In this document: one piece after another, positions 7,667 through 15,715 of the stretch
Numbering within the stretch: the stretch's first letter is position 1
How the letters are laid out: every line of letters begins with the position of its first letter
Source of the DNA: Polaromonas eurypsychrophila
Lineage (GTDB): Bacteria; Pseudomonadota; Gammaproteobacteria; Burkholderiales; Burkholderiaceae_C
Assembly: GCF_014641715.1 (NCBI RefSeq)
Contig: NZ_BMIG01000001.1
Span: 434,001 to 498,000, forward strand
DNA: 64,000 nt
Reading direction: 5' to 3'
Notes under the pieces: model-generated
Told to the model about the DNA's origin: nothing
Database searches by the model: none
Seen by the model: the letters and a program-made list of their open reading frames with translations, nothing else
Position numbers and translations under genes: made by a program

Positions 7667-8272
7667 ATGAATTCGAAACTGTTGACCACTTCCTTGTTGG
7701 CATCCGCCTTGTTCGCCGGCCTGGGCATGTCCCCGGCTATGGCGCAAAACACCAGCACGCCCAATGTGGACCGCGCGCAGCAGGCGATCAGCGCCCGCAT
7801 CCAGCAGGGCCTGAACTCGGGGCACATCACGCCGTCCGAAGCGCAGGCGCTGTACGCCCGCGACCGCGACATCGCTGCCAAAGAGGCCTTCTTCAAATCC
7901 AACGGCCAGGCCACGCCGCAGGAGCGCCAGCAATTGCGCACTGACCTGAGCGCCCTGAACGCCGATGTCGAACGCATGATGGCCAACAATGTGTACAACG
8001 CCCCCCGAGACGTCGGTACGCCGGGGCTGGACAAGCAGGAATACCGCCTGAGCCAGCGCATCGACGAGGGTGTCCGTGATGGGCGCATATCGCAACGTGA
8101 AGCGCGCCGTCTGCTCAAGCGTGAACGCTCGTTCCAGCAGCATGAGGCCAGCTTCAAGGCCGACGGTGTGGTGACGCCGCAGGAGCGCCGCCAACTGCGC
8201 AGCGAACTCAGCGCCTTGCGCGAAGAGATAGACCGCGCCCTGCGCAATGGCAACGGCCGCGGCCGCAGCTAG
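7667..8272 (+). CDS. Exported protein with two internal helical repeats
   Basis: A 201-residue protein; signal peptide MNSKLLTTSLLASALFAGLG then SPAMA with cleavage before QNTST. The mature part contains two copies of a roughly 70-residue unit: first ISARIQQGLNSGHITPSEAQ ... FFKSNGQATPQERQQLRTDLSAL, second LSQRIDEGVRDGRISQREAR ... SFKADGVVTPQERRQLRSELSAL. Each unit has the cadence of EF-hand or LTXXQ-type alpha-helical hairpins (DGxxTPQER), so metal or envelope-stress binding is possible, but I do not recognise a named family. The ATG at 7667 is preceded by AGGAGAA. C-terminus is Gly/Arg-rich. Confidence 0.72.
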   Translation: MNSKLLTTSLLASALFAGLGMSPAMAQNTSTPNVDRAQQAISARIQQGLNSGHITPSEAQALYARDRDIAAKEAFFKSNGQATPQERQQLRTDLSALNADVERMMANNVYNAPRDVGTPGLDKQEYRLSQRIDEGVRDGRISQREARRLLKRERSFQQHEASFKADGVVTPQERRQLRSELSALREEIDRALRNGNGRGRS

Positions 8273-8304
8273 GCAATCCCCATTGCCTGGCGCGTATCAC
8301 CGCG

Positions 8305-8871
8305 TCAGGCCCAGGCGCTGACAGCTTCCTCGCGCCAGGCGCCTGGCGCGAGGTCGTCCAGGCGGCAGGGGCCGATGCTGGCGCGTACCAGCCGCAGGGT
8401 CGGGAAACCGACGGCCGCCGTCATGCGCCGCACCTGGCGGTTGCGTCCCTCGCGGATGACCAGTTCCAGCCATGCGGTCGGAATGGCCTGGCGTACCCGC
8501 ACCGGCGGGTCGCGCGGCCACAGTGCAGGCGGTGGCGCCATCAGGTGCGCACAGGCCGGGCGCGTGATGCCGTCATTGAGCAGCACGCCATCGCGCAGCG
8601 CCTGCAGTGCAGCTTCATCAGGTAGGCCCTCGACCTGCACCCAGTAGGTCTTTTCCATCTTGAAGCGCGGGTCGGTGATGCGCGCCTGCAATTGACCGTC
8701 GCCGGTCAGCAGCAACAGGCCTTCGCTGTCGGCGTCGAGCCGGCCGGCTACATACACGTCCGGGATGGCGATGAAGTCCTTGAGTCCGCGCCAGCGTCCT
8801 TCCGGCGTGAACTGGCTCAGTACGCCATAGGGCTTGTTGAAAACAATCAGGCGCGGCGGCGCAGCTTGCAT
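8305..8871 (-). CDS. rluE: 23S rRNA pseudouridine(2457) synthase RluE-like
   Basis: A 188-residue member of the RsuA/RluB/E/F family without the N-terminal S4 domain, as expected for RluE. Key segments: [18 protein letters not shown], the catalytic [18 protein letters not shown] (Asp of GRLD), [19 protein letters not shown], and [12 protein letters not shown] near residue 145. It modifies 23S rRNA helix 89. The ATG (8871–8869) overlaps the stop of the upstream dehalogenase gene by one base (TGATG), so the pair is translationally coupled. A longer frame upstream is only overlap with that gene. Confidence 0.87.
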   Translation of the reverse strand: MQAAPPRLIVFNKPYGVLSQFTPEGRWRGLKDFIAIPDVYVAGRLDADSEGLLLLTGDGQLQARITDPRFKMEKTYWVQVEGLPDEAALQALRDGVLLNDGITRPACAHLMAPPPALWPRDPPVRVRQAIPTAWLELVIREGRNRQVRRMTAAVGFPTLRLVRASIGPCRLDDLAPGAWREEAVSAWA

Positions 8872-9584
8872 CAGCAGTCCAACTGGTCGGCCAGTGCGAG
8901 AAAGTCTTTCGCGTGCCAGGTGTTGGCGGGATCGGGTGACACGTCCTTGGGCCGGGCGGCACCAAACTCTGCAGGCCGTTCGATGTAGGCGGTTTGCAGA
9001 CCACATTCGCGCGCGGCCGCCAAGTCGTCCTGGTGCGCGGCCACCAGCATCACCTGGGCCGGTGCCAGATCAAAGACCTTGGCCACGCCCAGGTAGGTTG
9101 CCGGGTCGGGTTTGTAAGCATGGAAGACTTCAGCCGACAACACGCAGTCCCAGGGCAGGCCGGCGCGTTTGGCCATGTTGGTGAGCAGGCCGATGTTGCC
9201 GTTGGACAGCGTGCAAATGGTGTAGCGCGACTTGAGCCGTGTTAGGCCGGCCACCACATCGGGCCAGGGATCGAGCCGGTGCCACGCGGTGTTCAGGTGC
9301 TGCCTGTCGGCTTCGCTAAAATCATCGAGGCCAAACTGCGGCAAGATGCTGTCAAGGATCAGGCGATGCAGATCGTCGATGCGTGTCCAGCCGAGTTCGC
9401 CAGACATCACGCGGGCCATCGCCGGCCGATAACCTGCGCGCCAAGCCAGGGCAAATGCCTTGCCGTCCACCGCCGGGCGCAACGCCTGCACCTCCCGGAC
9501 GATGCTGCTGTGCCAGTCGACCACGGTGCCAAAAACATCGAAAGCCAGTATTTTCGCGTGGACAGGCTGTGCTGATTTGTTCAT
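8871..9584 (-). CDS. HAD-superfamily hydrolase, haloacid dehalogenase type II
   Basis: A 237-residue HAD protein. Motif I is [10 protein letters not shown] (nucleophile Asp at about residue 15), followed by the cap with [14 protein letters not shown]; motif II TLSNGN, motif III HAYKPDP (Lys), motif IV near [20 protein letters not shown] with the acidic pair. This pattern fits L-2-haloacid dehalogenases, which hydrolyse 2-halo-carboxylates, though many such proteins act on other small phosphorylated or halogenated compounds. Its stop overlaps the start of rluE, a housekeeping partner with no clear link. Confidence 0.82.
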   Translation of the reverse strand: MNKSAQPVHAKILAFDVFGTVVDWHSSIVREVQALRPAVDGKAFALAWRAGYRPAMARVMSGELGWTRIDDLHRLILDSILPQFGLDDFSEADRQHLNTAWHRLDPWPDVVAGLTRLKSRYTICTLSNGNIGLLTNMAKRAGLPWDCVLSAEVFHAYKPDPATYLGVAKVFDLAPAQVMLVAAHQDDLAAARECGLQTAYIERPAEFGAARPKDVSPDPANTWHAKDFLALADQLDC

Positions 9585-9708
9585 GTCTGCATTATCGGCA
9601 AGCCGCGTCGCGCTGAAAAGGCCGGCTTGCCAGAGCCCAGGCGCTACACTTGTTTGAGCGTTGCCTGGTTCTCACGAAAAGCAGAAGGCGTCTGATGAAA
9701 GAGCCTTG

Positions 9709-12585
9709 ATGAAAGCTATGGACTGGAGAGTGTGGTTGACTGGTTTGCGTACCCGGCTGGTTGTGGTGGCGCTGCTTGGCTTGTTGCCCCTGGTTGTGAC
9801 CGCCTTGGCTTCGTCGCTGCATGCGACGCTGGTTGTTGCGATGGCGGTGCTCGGCCTGGTGCTTGCGGGATGGGCGGGCGAGGCGCTGGTGCTGGCGCCG
9901 ATGCGTCTTGCGCAGCAGCAGGCCAGGCAGACGTTGGAGAGCACCGAACGTGCGCTGCAACTGGCGCTGGACCGCCTGCGCACCGCGCAACGCATAGGCC
10001 GGATCGGCAACTGGGACTTCGACATCGCCAGCAACCGGGTCTGGTGGTCGGAAGAGACCGCCGCCATCTACGGTGTGACGCCGGGCGCACCAGATCCCGC
10101 GGGGAGCGCCCATGAGGGCGGGTTGTCCCACGTATTTTCCGACGACCGTGAAACTTACGCCGCCGCCCAGAAGCTTTTCTTCGCCGGCCAGGGCACGCTC
10201 GATATCGAGTACCGCACCGTCAGGGCCGACGGCGAGTTGCGCTGGGTGCATGCGCTGGGCGAGGCGGTGCGCGATGTCCAGGGCCGGCCTGTCACCTTGT
10301 CGGGAACGGTGCAGGACATCACTGATCGCAAACTCGCCCGGGACGCTCTCACTGCCAGCGAGGCGCAGTTTCGCCGGCTGACCGACGGCATGCCCCACAT
10401 CGTCTGGACCATGCAGGCGGACGGCCAGCACAGCTGGTTCAATCAGACCTGGCTGGACTACACCGGCCTGAGCATGGAGGACAGCCTGACCAAAGGCTGG
10501 AGCATCCTTCTTCACCCTGAAGACGCCGAACGCACCAGCACGCTCTGGGCTGGCGCGCTGAGCCGGGGTGAGCCCTGCGAGATTGAACACCGCCTGCGCC
10601 GGGCCGACGGCGTTTACCGCTGGATGCTGGGTCGCGCGCTTCCGCAAATGGATGCCGACGGCCGGCGGGTGCAATGGCTGGGCACCCTGACGGACATTGA
10701 CGACCTGAAGCGTGCGACCGAGCTGCTCGAAAAGAACATGTTCATGAACCGCATCGCCGGCCGCATGGCGCGGCTGGGCAGCTGGACCATCGAGCTGCCC
10801 GATCGCAAGCTCACCTGGTCAGACGAGAACTGCGCCATCCACGAGGTGCCGGCGGGTTACGTGCCGACGCTGGAAGAAGGCCTCAGCTACTTCCTGCCTG
10901 AAGACCGGCTCAAGGTGGTCCGGCTGGTCGAGGCCTGCGCCGAACAAGGTACGCCTTATGAATTCATTGTGCCCAAAATGACCGCCAAAGGGCGGCGCAT
11001 CTGGGTGCGCTCGCTCGGCGAGGCGGTACGTGACGCTGACGGCAACATCATCCGCCTGCAGGGTGCTTTCCAGGACATCACCGAGCAGAAGGCCGCCGAG
11101 GCACGCACGCTGGCGCTGGAGGCGCGCATGATCTCCACGCTGGAGAGCATCACCGACGGCTTCGCGCTGATGGACGCTGACTGGTGCTTCACCTTCCTCA
11201 ACCGCCAGGCCGAACGCATGTTGCAGCGCCCGGCCGGCCAGTTACTCGGCAAGAATCTGTGGGAAGAGTTTCCCGACGTTCTGGGCACACCGGTCGAGCG
11301 CGAGTACCGCACCTCGGTGGCCCAGCAGCGCACCGCGCGCTTCGAGGCTTTTTACCGGCCGCTGCGGACCTGGTTCGTGTTCCACGTTTATCCCACGCAG
11401 GCAGGGACGGCGGTGTATTTTCAGGACATCACCCAGCGGCGAGAGGAACAGGCGCAGTTGCGGCTGCTGGAGACGGCGGTGTCCCGCCTCAACGACATGG
11501 TGGTCATCACCGAGGCCGGCGCCGACAAGGACGGTGGCCCGCGCGTTGTGTTCGTCAACGATGCGTTTGAGCGCCAGACCGGCTACAGCCGTGAGAACGC
11601 CTTGGGGCAGAGCGTGATGCTGCTCTGGGGCACCACGCACCAGCAGGCCGAGCTGCAGCGTATACGCGCCGCCATGGACCGCAGGCGCGCGGTGCGCACC
11701 GAGATTTCGGTCCGCACCCGACACGGCGCACTGCTCTGGCTGGAGCTCGACATTGCGCCGATTGCCGGCGAGTCGGGCAAGTTCAAGCACTGGGTGGCGG
11801 TGGGGCGCGACGTCAGCGAGCGACGACAGCAGCAGCAGGAAATCCTCAGCCTCAACAGCGAGCTGGAGCAGCGGGTGCTGCTCCGCACCGGCCAGCTCGC
11901 CGAAGTCAACAAGGAGCTGGAGTCGTTTGCCTACTCGGTGTCGCATGACCTGCGCTCGCCGCTTAATACCGTGGACGGGTTTAGCCAGTTGCTGCTCAAA
12001 AGCGATGCAGGCAACGTCAGCACCAAGGGTCTGCATTACCTGGAGCGCATACGCGCAGGCGTCAAACAGATGGGCGATCTGATCGAAGGCCTGCTGACCC
12101 TGGCGCACTTGTCGCGCGAAGAGATCAAGTCAGAGTCGGTGGATCTGTCGGCCATGGCGCGGGTGATCGAGCAGGTCCACCGCGAGCGTGAGCCGCAGCG
12201 CGAGGCGCAGTTCTGCATCCAGGATGGCTTGCAAGCTCAGGGCGATCCCCGTTTGCTGACGGCTGTTCTGCAGAATCTGCTCGGCAATGCGTGGAAGTTC
12301 AGCGCGCGGCAACAAGTGGCCCGGATTGAAGTGGGCTGCGAACCGGCCACTGACGGCGAGGCGGTCTTCTTCGTTCGAGACAACGGCGCCGGCTTTGACA
12401 TGGCGTTTGCGCACAAGCTGTTCGGCACCTTTGAACGGCTGCATTCGCCCGGAGATTTTCCGGGTACCGGCATCGGCCTGGCAACGGTCAAACGCGTGAT
12501 CGACCGCCACGGCGGCCGCATCTGGGCAGACAGCAAGCCCGGCGAGGGCGCGACTTTTTATTTCACTTTTGGGCAGCCGATGTAG
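9709..12585 (+). CDS. Membrane-anchored sensor histidine kinase with five PAS domains
   Basis: A 958-residue kinase. Two short transmembrane helices with almost no periplasmic loop (LVVVALLGLLPLVVTAL and ATLVVAMAVLGLVLAGWAG, residues about 18–58) are followed by PAS/PAC repeats beginning near residues 100, 225, 350, 475 and 590; each ends with a PAC-like tail (GTVQDITDR, GTLTDIDD, GAFQDITEQ, YFQDITQR, VGRDVSER). HisKA follows with the phosphoacceptor H746 in YSVSHDLRSPLN, then HATPase_c with N-box QNLLGNAWKF (near 855) and DNGAGFD/GTGIGLATV. No response regulator is adjacent, so it is an orphan. The ATG at 9709 is taken over an upstream TTG at 9661 on codon preference. Confidence 0.88.
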   Translation: MKAMDWRVWLTGLRTRLVVVALLGLLPLVVTALASSLHATLVVAMAVLGLVLAGWAGEALVLAPMRLAQQQARQTLESTERALQLALDRLRTAQRIGRIGNWDFDIASNRVWWSEETAAIYGVTPGAPDPAGSAHEGGLSHVFSDDRETYAAAQKLFFAGQGTLDIEYRTVRADGELRWVHALGEAVRDVQGRPVTLSGTVQDITDRKLARDALTASEAQFRRLTDGMPHIVWTMQADGQHSWFNQTWLDYTGLSMEDSLTKGWSILLHPEDAERTSTLWAGALSRGEPCEIEHRLRRADGVYRWMLGRALPQMDADGRRVQWLGTLTDIDDLKRATELLEKNMFMNRIAGRMARLGSWTIELPDRKLTWSDENCAIHEVPAGYVPTLEEGLSYFLPEDRLKVVRLVEACAEQGTPYEFIVPKMTAKGRRIWVRSLGEAVRDADGNIIRLQGAFQDITEQKAAEARTLALEARMISTLESITDGFALMDADWCFTFLNRQAERMLQRPAGQLLGKNLWEEFPDVLGTPVEREYRTSVAQQRTARFEAFYRPLRTWFVFHVYPTQAGTAVYFQDITQRREEQAQLRLLETAVSRLNDMVVITEAGADKDGGPRVVFVNDAFERQTGYSRENALGQSVMLLWGTTHQQAELQRIRAAMDRRRAVRTEISVRTRHGALLWLELDIAPIAGESGKFKHWVAVGRDVSERRQQQQEILSLNSELEQRVLLRTGQLAEVNKELESFAYSVSHDLRSPLNTVDGFSQLLLKSDAGNVSTKGLHYLERIRAGVKQMGDLIEGLLTLAHLSREEIKSESVDLSAMARVIEQVHREREPQREAQFCIQDGLQAQGDPRLLTAVLQNLLGNAWKFSARQQVARIEVGCEPATDGEAVFFVRDNGAGFDMAFAHKLFGTFERLHSPGDFPGTGIGLATVKRVIDRHGGRIWADSKPGEGATFYFTFGQPM

Positions 12586-12626
12586 GTGGCCACTTATCTG
12601 GACAATTGCTATCGATTTAATAGCTA

Positions 12627-12662
12627 GTGGCGCCTGCCCGGTATGGGCCGGCGCCACTTTTT
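12627..12662 (+). terminator. Rho-independent terminator after the histidine kinase
   Basis: Stem arms GTGGCGCC (12627–12634) and GGCGCCAC (12650–12657), extended inward by GCCC/GGGC across a single mismatch, are followed by TTTTT (12658–12662). It may also embed part of a dispersed repeat (see the TAATAGCTA just before it). It lies between the kinase gene and the convergent phasin-like gene. Confidence 0.78.
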
Positions 12663-12677
12663 GCTTGCAAAAACAGC

Positions 12678-13205
12678 TTAGGCCGCAGCGGCGGCACGGC
12701 GCTGGCTGAAGGCCGACGTGCGTTTGGCGCTGACCGTGGTGACGTCGTCACCGGCGATCTTGCCGGCCAGGTCGGCGGTTTTCTGCTCGATCTGTGCGGC
12801 CAGCTTGCTCAGCGCCAGGGCGCCGGGTGCCGTGACCTGGGCAATCGTTGACAGAGTGTTGACGCCGGTTTTTTCTTCAAACAGGGCGGCGTTGGCAGAG
12901 GCGCGCTCGACGCCAGCTTCGGCCACCTTGACGAGCTGGTTCACCACTTGCTGGGCGCCGCTGCTGGTCAGGCTCAGGCCCTTGGTGTAATAAACGCTGA
13001 AGGCCAGTTGGGCGGCGCGGGCGTTTTTGGCGGTTTCGGCGGTCAGTTCCGAGCGCGACTCGCGCAGGGCCTTGTTCCAGCGCTGCTCCAGCAGGCTGAC
13101 CACACGCTCGCCGCCGGCACGGTAGGCATCGATCATGTTTTTGGCGGTGTTGCCGTAGGCTTCGATCAGGTCGGTGGCCACGGTGGACAGGTTTTTGGCA
13201 GTCAT
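12678..13205 (-). CDS. Phasin-like granule-associated protein
   Basis: A 175-residue, almost fully alpha-helical protein, with AAGGA before the ATG at 13205. The middle (AARAAQLAFSVYY-like helix, then NQLVKVAEAGVERASANAAL) and Ala/Lys-rich C-terminus (SQRRAAAAA) resemble phasins, which coat polyhydroxyalkanoate granules. The match is by overall character rather than a firm motif, so a conserved hypothetical of another kind is possible. The gene is monocistronic, with terminators on the kinase side. No PHA synthase is nearby. Confidence 0.5.
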   Translation of the reverse strand: MTAKNLSTVATDLIEAYGNTAKNMIDAYRAGGERVVSLLEQRWNKALRESRSELTAETAKNARAAQLAFSVYYTKGLSLTSSGAQQVVNQLVKVAEAGVERASANAALFEEKTGVNTLSTIAQVTAPGALALSKLAAQIEQKTADLAGKIAGDDVTTVSAKRTSAFSQRRAAAAA

Positions 13206-13333
13206 GGAGGTTTCCTTGGAGTGGGTTGGAAGATGCTCCATCTTCAGGGTTTCTACTAGTGACTGCAACCTAGCTAAGCAGCTTTCTTAGGGGCGCTCGT
13301 CCAGAATGCACCAGGCCGATGTTCGAAACGGCA

Positions 13334-13738
13334 TCAAGTCGCCAGCGCGTCTGCCACTGCCTGCGTGGCGGCGATCAGGCCGGTGACCAGGCGTTCATTG
13401 ACGTCGAGCAGGCCTTCGTACTCGCCGAGGTTGCGCGTGTTGTGGCATTTATCCAGAACTCGCCATACCTCGGGCCCCAATCCCAGCGTGTGGGGCAGCA
13501 CCTGAAACACGATGTAGCGGTTGGCCGGGCGATAACCCTTGCGTCGCAATGCGGCAAGGCACAGGGCGTGCGCCGCGTTGTAGGCAAGGTCAAATTGGCT
13601 TTCGAGCGCCAGCGTTGCATTGCGGGAGTCGGCCAGACGCGCCATGCCGGTACGCTGCAATCCTGAGATCTCGTGGGTGTCGGGCGGTTCCGCTTTGAGC
13701 GGCTTTCCGGGGCCGCAGAGATTGTCCAGCTCAAGCAT
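13334..13738 (-). CDS. HEPN-domain protein, toxin partner of an MNT/HEPN pair
   Basis: A 134-residue helical protein. The segment RVLDKCHNTRNLGEYEG (near residues 93–109) contains R-x5-H followed by RN and Tyr, as in HEPN ribonuclease-like domains; ESQFDLAYNAAHALCLAALR is the typical first long helix. In MNT/HEPN modules the HEPN protein is the toxin and the nucleotidyltransferase inactivates it by adding AMP. Its ATG overlaps the end of the nucleotidyltransferase gene by 8 bases (13731–13738). Antitoxin-first order and overlap fit a TA operon. Confidence 0.68.
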   Translation of the reverse strand: MLELDNLCGPGKPLKAEPPDTHEISGLQRTGMARLADSRNATLALESQFDLAYNAAHALCLAALRRKGYRPANRYIVFQVLPHTLGLGPEVWRVLDKCHNTRNLGEYEGLLDVNERLVTGLIAATQAVADALAT

Positions 13739-14360
13739 GAAGTTGCTTCTCGTCGCCGATCAGCCATATTTTTGGCTGCTGCAGGACGCGGCTGACAAAC
13801 GCATTGTCCTGCGTTATGCGCTTGGTCATCTCGGCGGGTGTGTACAGCGTCGGGTTGACTTTGCGGCCCAGCGAAGCGGTCGCGCCTTCCAGCGCGCCAA
13901 ATACGTCGGCGTAGCTCAGGCCCGCGCTGACCACCATCACGTCGATGTCGCTTTGTGCGGTGTCATTCTGTTTGGCGACCGACCCATAGACAAAGGCGGC
14001 CACCATCTGCGGCGCCAGCGGCGCCAGTGCGGCGCGCAACACGTCGGCCAACCCGGAGGTCTTCATGACCAGCCCGCGCAATTCGGCAAACACCGGCGCT
14101 GCCACATTGGCCTGGTAGTGCTTCTGGTTGCCTTGTTTGGTGACACTCAACAAACCTGCTTCAGACAGGGCAGCCAGCTCACGCTGCACGGAGCCGGTGC
14201 CCGACTGCGCCAGGGCAATCACTTCATTCGCATAAAAACTGCGATCGGGGTTGCCAAACAGCACCGCCAGCACACGTTGCCGCCCCTTGGGAAATAACGC
14301 GTCGGCGATCCTGCTGGAGTCCGCATGAAGATGATTTATACCCATAATGGGTTTGATCAT
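13731..14360 (-). CDS. Winged-helix plus nucleotidyltransferase (MNT) protein, antitoxin partner
   Basis: A 209-residue fusion. Residues about 15–90 form a winged helix (FPKGRQRVLAVLFGNPDRSF, then TGSVQRELAALSEAGLLSVTKQG), and residues about 115–205 a minimal nucleotidyltransferase with GSVAKQNDTAQSDIDVMVV, i.e. the G-S and D-x-D catalytic signature. The N-terminal DNA-binding domain presumably autoregulates the pair; two similar palindromic sites overlap its start (14340–14374). Starts at 14360 or at the ATG 15 bases downstream (14345) are both possible. The next gene, overlapping by 8 bases, encodes the HEPN protein. Confidence 0.75.
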   Translation of the reverse strand: MIKPIMGINHLHADSSRIADALFPKGRQRVLAVLFGNPDRSFYANEVIALAQSGTGSVQRELAALSEAGLLSVTKQGNQKHYQANVAAPVFAELRGLVMKTSGLADVLRAALAPLAPQMVAAFVYGSVAKQNDTAQSDIDVMVVSAGLSYADVFGALEGATASLGRKVNPTLYTPAEMTKRITQDNAFVSRVLQQPKIWLIGDEKQLHA

Positions 14361-14374
14361 ACCCGAATAGGGGT
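14340..14374. promoter_or_regulatory. Two palindromic operator-like sites at the MNT gene start
   Basis: Site 1, ACCCATAATGGGT (14340–14352), is a palindrome with 6-bp arms; site 2, ACCCGAATAGGGGT (14361–14374), has the same ACCC...GGGT half-sites. The sites are 21–22 bp apart, two helical turns, and each is preceded by AT. They sit exactly at the two candidate start codons and are the natural target of the winged-helix domain of the encoded protein. Confidence 0.5.
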
Positions 14375-14422
14375 TTTGAATTCATCTATTCCGTCCGTGA
14401 GTCAATGCAGAGGGATCGCTAC

Positions 14423-14466
14423 GTTTTTAATAGCTGCCTACGCTTGGCCAGTAAGGGCTAGAGGTT
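14423..14466 (+). repeat. Dispersed short repeat, TTTTTAATAGCTGC family
   Basis: The element reads TTTTTAATAGCTGCCTACGC, then TTGGCCAGTAAGGGCTAGAGG. The same layout (AT-rich AATAGCTGCTTGCGC followed by AAGGGCTAGAGG) recurs in this window, inside trmJ and the LytS-type gene among others. I recognise it as a repeat type common in Comamonadaceae genomes. Confidence 0.6.
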
Positions 14467-14480
14467 GATGTGGCTTGTAA

Positions 14481-15362
14481 TCAGGCCAGAAACAGCGCCG
14501 GATCCACCATGGTGCGGTTCAGCATCACGCCCCAGTGCAGGTGCGGGCCAGTCACGCGTCCGGTTGCGCCCACCGCGCCCAGGCGCGCGCCGGTGGGCAG
14601 CACTTCGCCCGGCTGGGCGTCCATGGCGCTCAGGTGGCAATACATGCTCAGCAGGCCACCGCCGTGGTCCAGCCAGACGGTGCCGCCGTTGAAAAAGTAG
14701 TCGCCGCTGTCGATGACTCGCCCCGGCAGCGGCGCCACCACCGGTGTGCCGGTGCCGGCCGCGATGTCCATGCCGCTGTGTGGGTTGCGGGCCTGGCCGT
14801 TGAAGACACGCCGCAGCCCGAAAGAGCTTGATTTGCGCCCCGGCACCGGCACCCGCATGCGCAGCGAGGCGGGCAGCGGCTGGCTGAAGGTCGCCATCAC
14901 GGTTTCCTGGTGGGCGCGCTCACGCTCGTAACGCGCCAAGTCTTCCGGTGACAGGTCCACCGTGCGCGGTGAGACCTTGAGTTTTTGTTCACTGTAGCGT
15001 TTGGGCACGATGGTGTAGGGGATCTGGCGCTGCGCGCCGCCGGGTAGCTGCACCGTGATGGCCGCTTCGCCGGGCGCGCTAGAGAGCGGGATACCGACGA
15101 TGGCCGTCCATTCGATCACGTCGCCCACCACCAGTAGCGGCAGCTCCCCCTGGTGCGCGACCGGCCGTTGCGCCGAGGGGCCCAGCGACAGCCGCCCCAC
15201 GCCGCCGGGCACTGGCAGGGCCTGCGGCCAGACCGTGGATGAAGCGGGGGGGGTGGCCGCAAAACCTGCGCCCGGCAGGGTCAGCAAGCCCAGCGCGGCC
15301 ATCAGCGCCTTGCGGCGCGACAGCTCGACTGTTTGGAGGGCGGATTCAGCGGATGAAGGCAC
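14481..15362 (-). CDS. M23 (LytM/peptidase M23B) endopeptidase, probable Tat substrate
   Basis: A 293-residue exported peptidase-like protein. The N-terminus contains ELSRRKALMAALGLLTLPGAGFA, a twin-arginine signal (SRRKALM) followed by a hydrophobic stretch and an AXA-like site. The C-terminal LytM domain has HSGMDIA (zinc ligands H and D) near residue 195 and GPHLHWGV (H-x-H) near residue 275, so the zinc site is complete and the protein should cleave peptidoglycan crosslinks rather than act as a degenerate activator. The middle region (residues 60–150) resembles the N-terminal domain of PF01551 proteins of betaproteobacteria. The next gene downstream on this strand is the MNT/HEPN pair, unrelated. 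Confidence 0.85.
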   Translation of the reverse strand: MPSSAESALQTVELSRRKALMAALGLLTLPGAGFAATPPASSTVWPQALPVPGGVGRLSLGPSAQRPVAHQGELPLLVVGDVIEWTAIVGIPLSSAPGEAAITVQLPGGAQRQIPYTIVPKRYSEQKLKVSPRTVDLSPEDLARYERERAHQETVMATFSQPLPASLRMRVPVPGRKSSSFGLRRVFNGQARNPHSGMDIAAGTGTPVVAPLPGRVIDSGDYFFNGGTVWLDHGGGLLSMYCHLSAMDAQPGEVLPTGARLGAVGATGRVTGPHLHWGVMLNRTMVDPALFLA

Positions 15363-15370
15363 AAGTCAGA

Positions 15371-15589
15371 TTATTGTTTTTCCCAGACGATCTTGCCGTC
15401 GTTGACGTAGTCGTCGAACTGGATCCGCGGAATGGCGGTCACGCCAGCCACGCCGTCGCCAGCATCCCAGCTCAGGGTCGCGCTGTCGGGTTCCAGCGCC
15501 ACTTCAATGCGCCCCGGCGGAATCGGGATGGGCGCGCCATCGCCGGGGGTGAAGGTCACGTCACCGGTCACTGTGGCGAATTGGGGCAT
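15371..15589 (-). CDS. Small conserved hypothetical protein
   Basis: A 72-residue beta-rich protein (MPQFATVTGDVTFTPGDG..., ending IVWEKQ) with no cysteine and no signal peptide. AAGGAG at 15596–15601 precedes the ATG at 15589. It lies 8 bp upstream of the LytM peptidase gene on the same strand, probably co-transcribed. I do not recognise the family; similar short proteins occur in related genomes next to other genes, so no role is claimed. Confidence 0.6.
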   Translation of the reverse strand: MPQFATVTGDVTFTPGDGAPIPIPPGRIEVALEPDSATLSWDAGDGVAGVTAIPRIQFDDYVNDGKIVWEKQ

Positions 15590-15715
15590 GGAAGTCTCCT
15601 TGAGGGTTGGGACAACATCTTCGGCGGTCGTCGGTTGCTTCACCCATTAAACATGAGGGACGGCGTGCCGTGTGTCAGCCAAAAGCGCGTTTTTTCCGCG
15701 ATACCGGCAGGGTCT

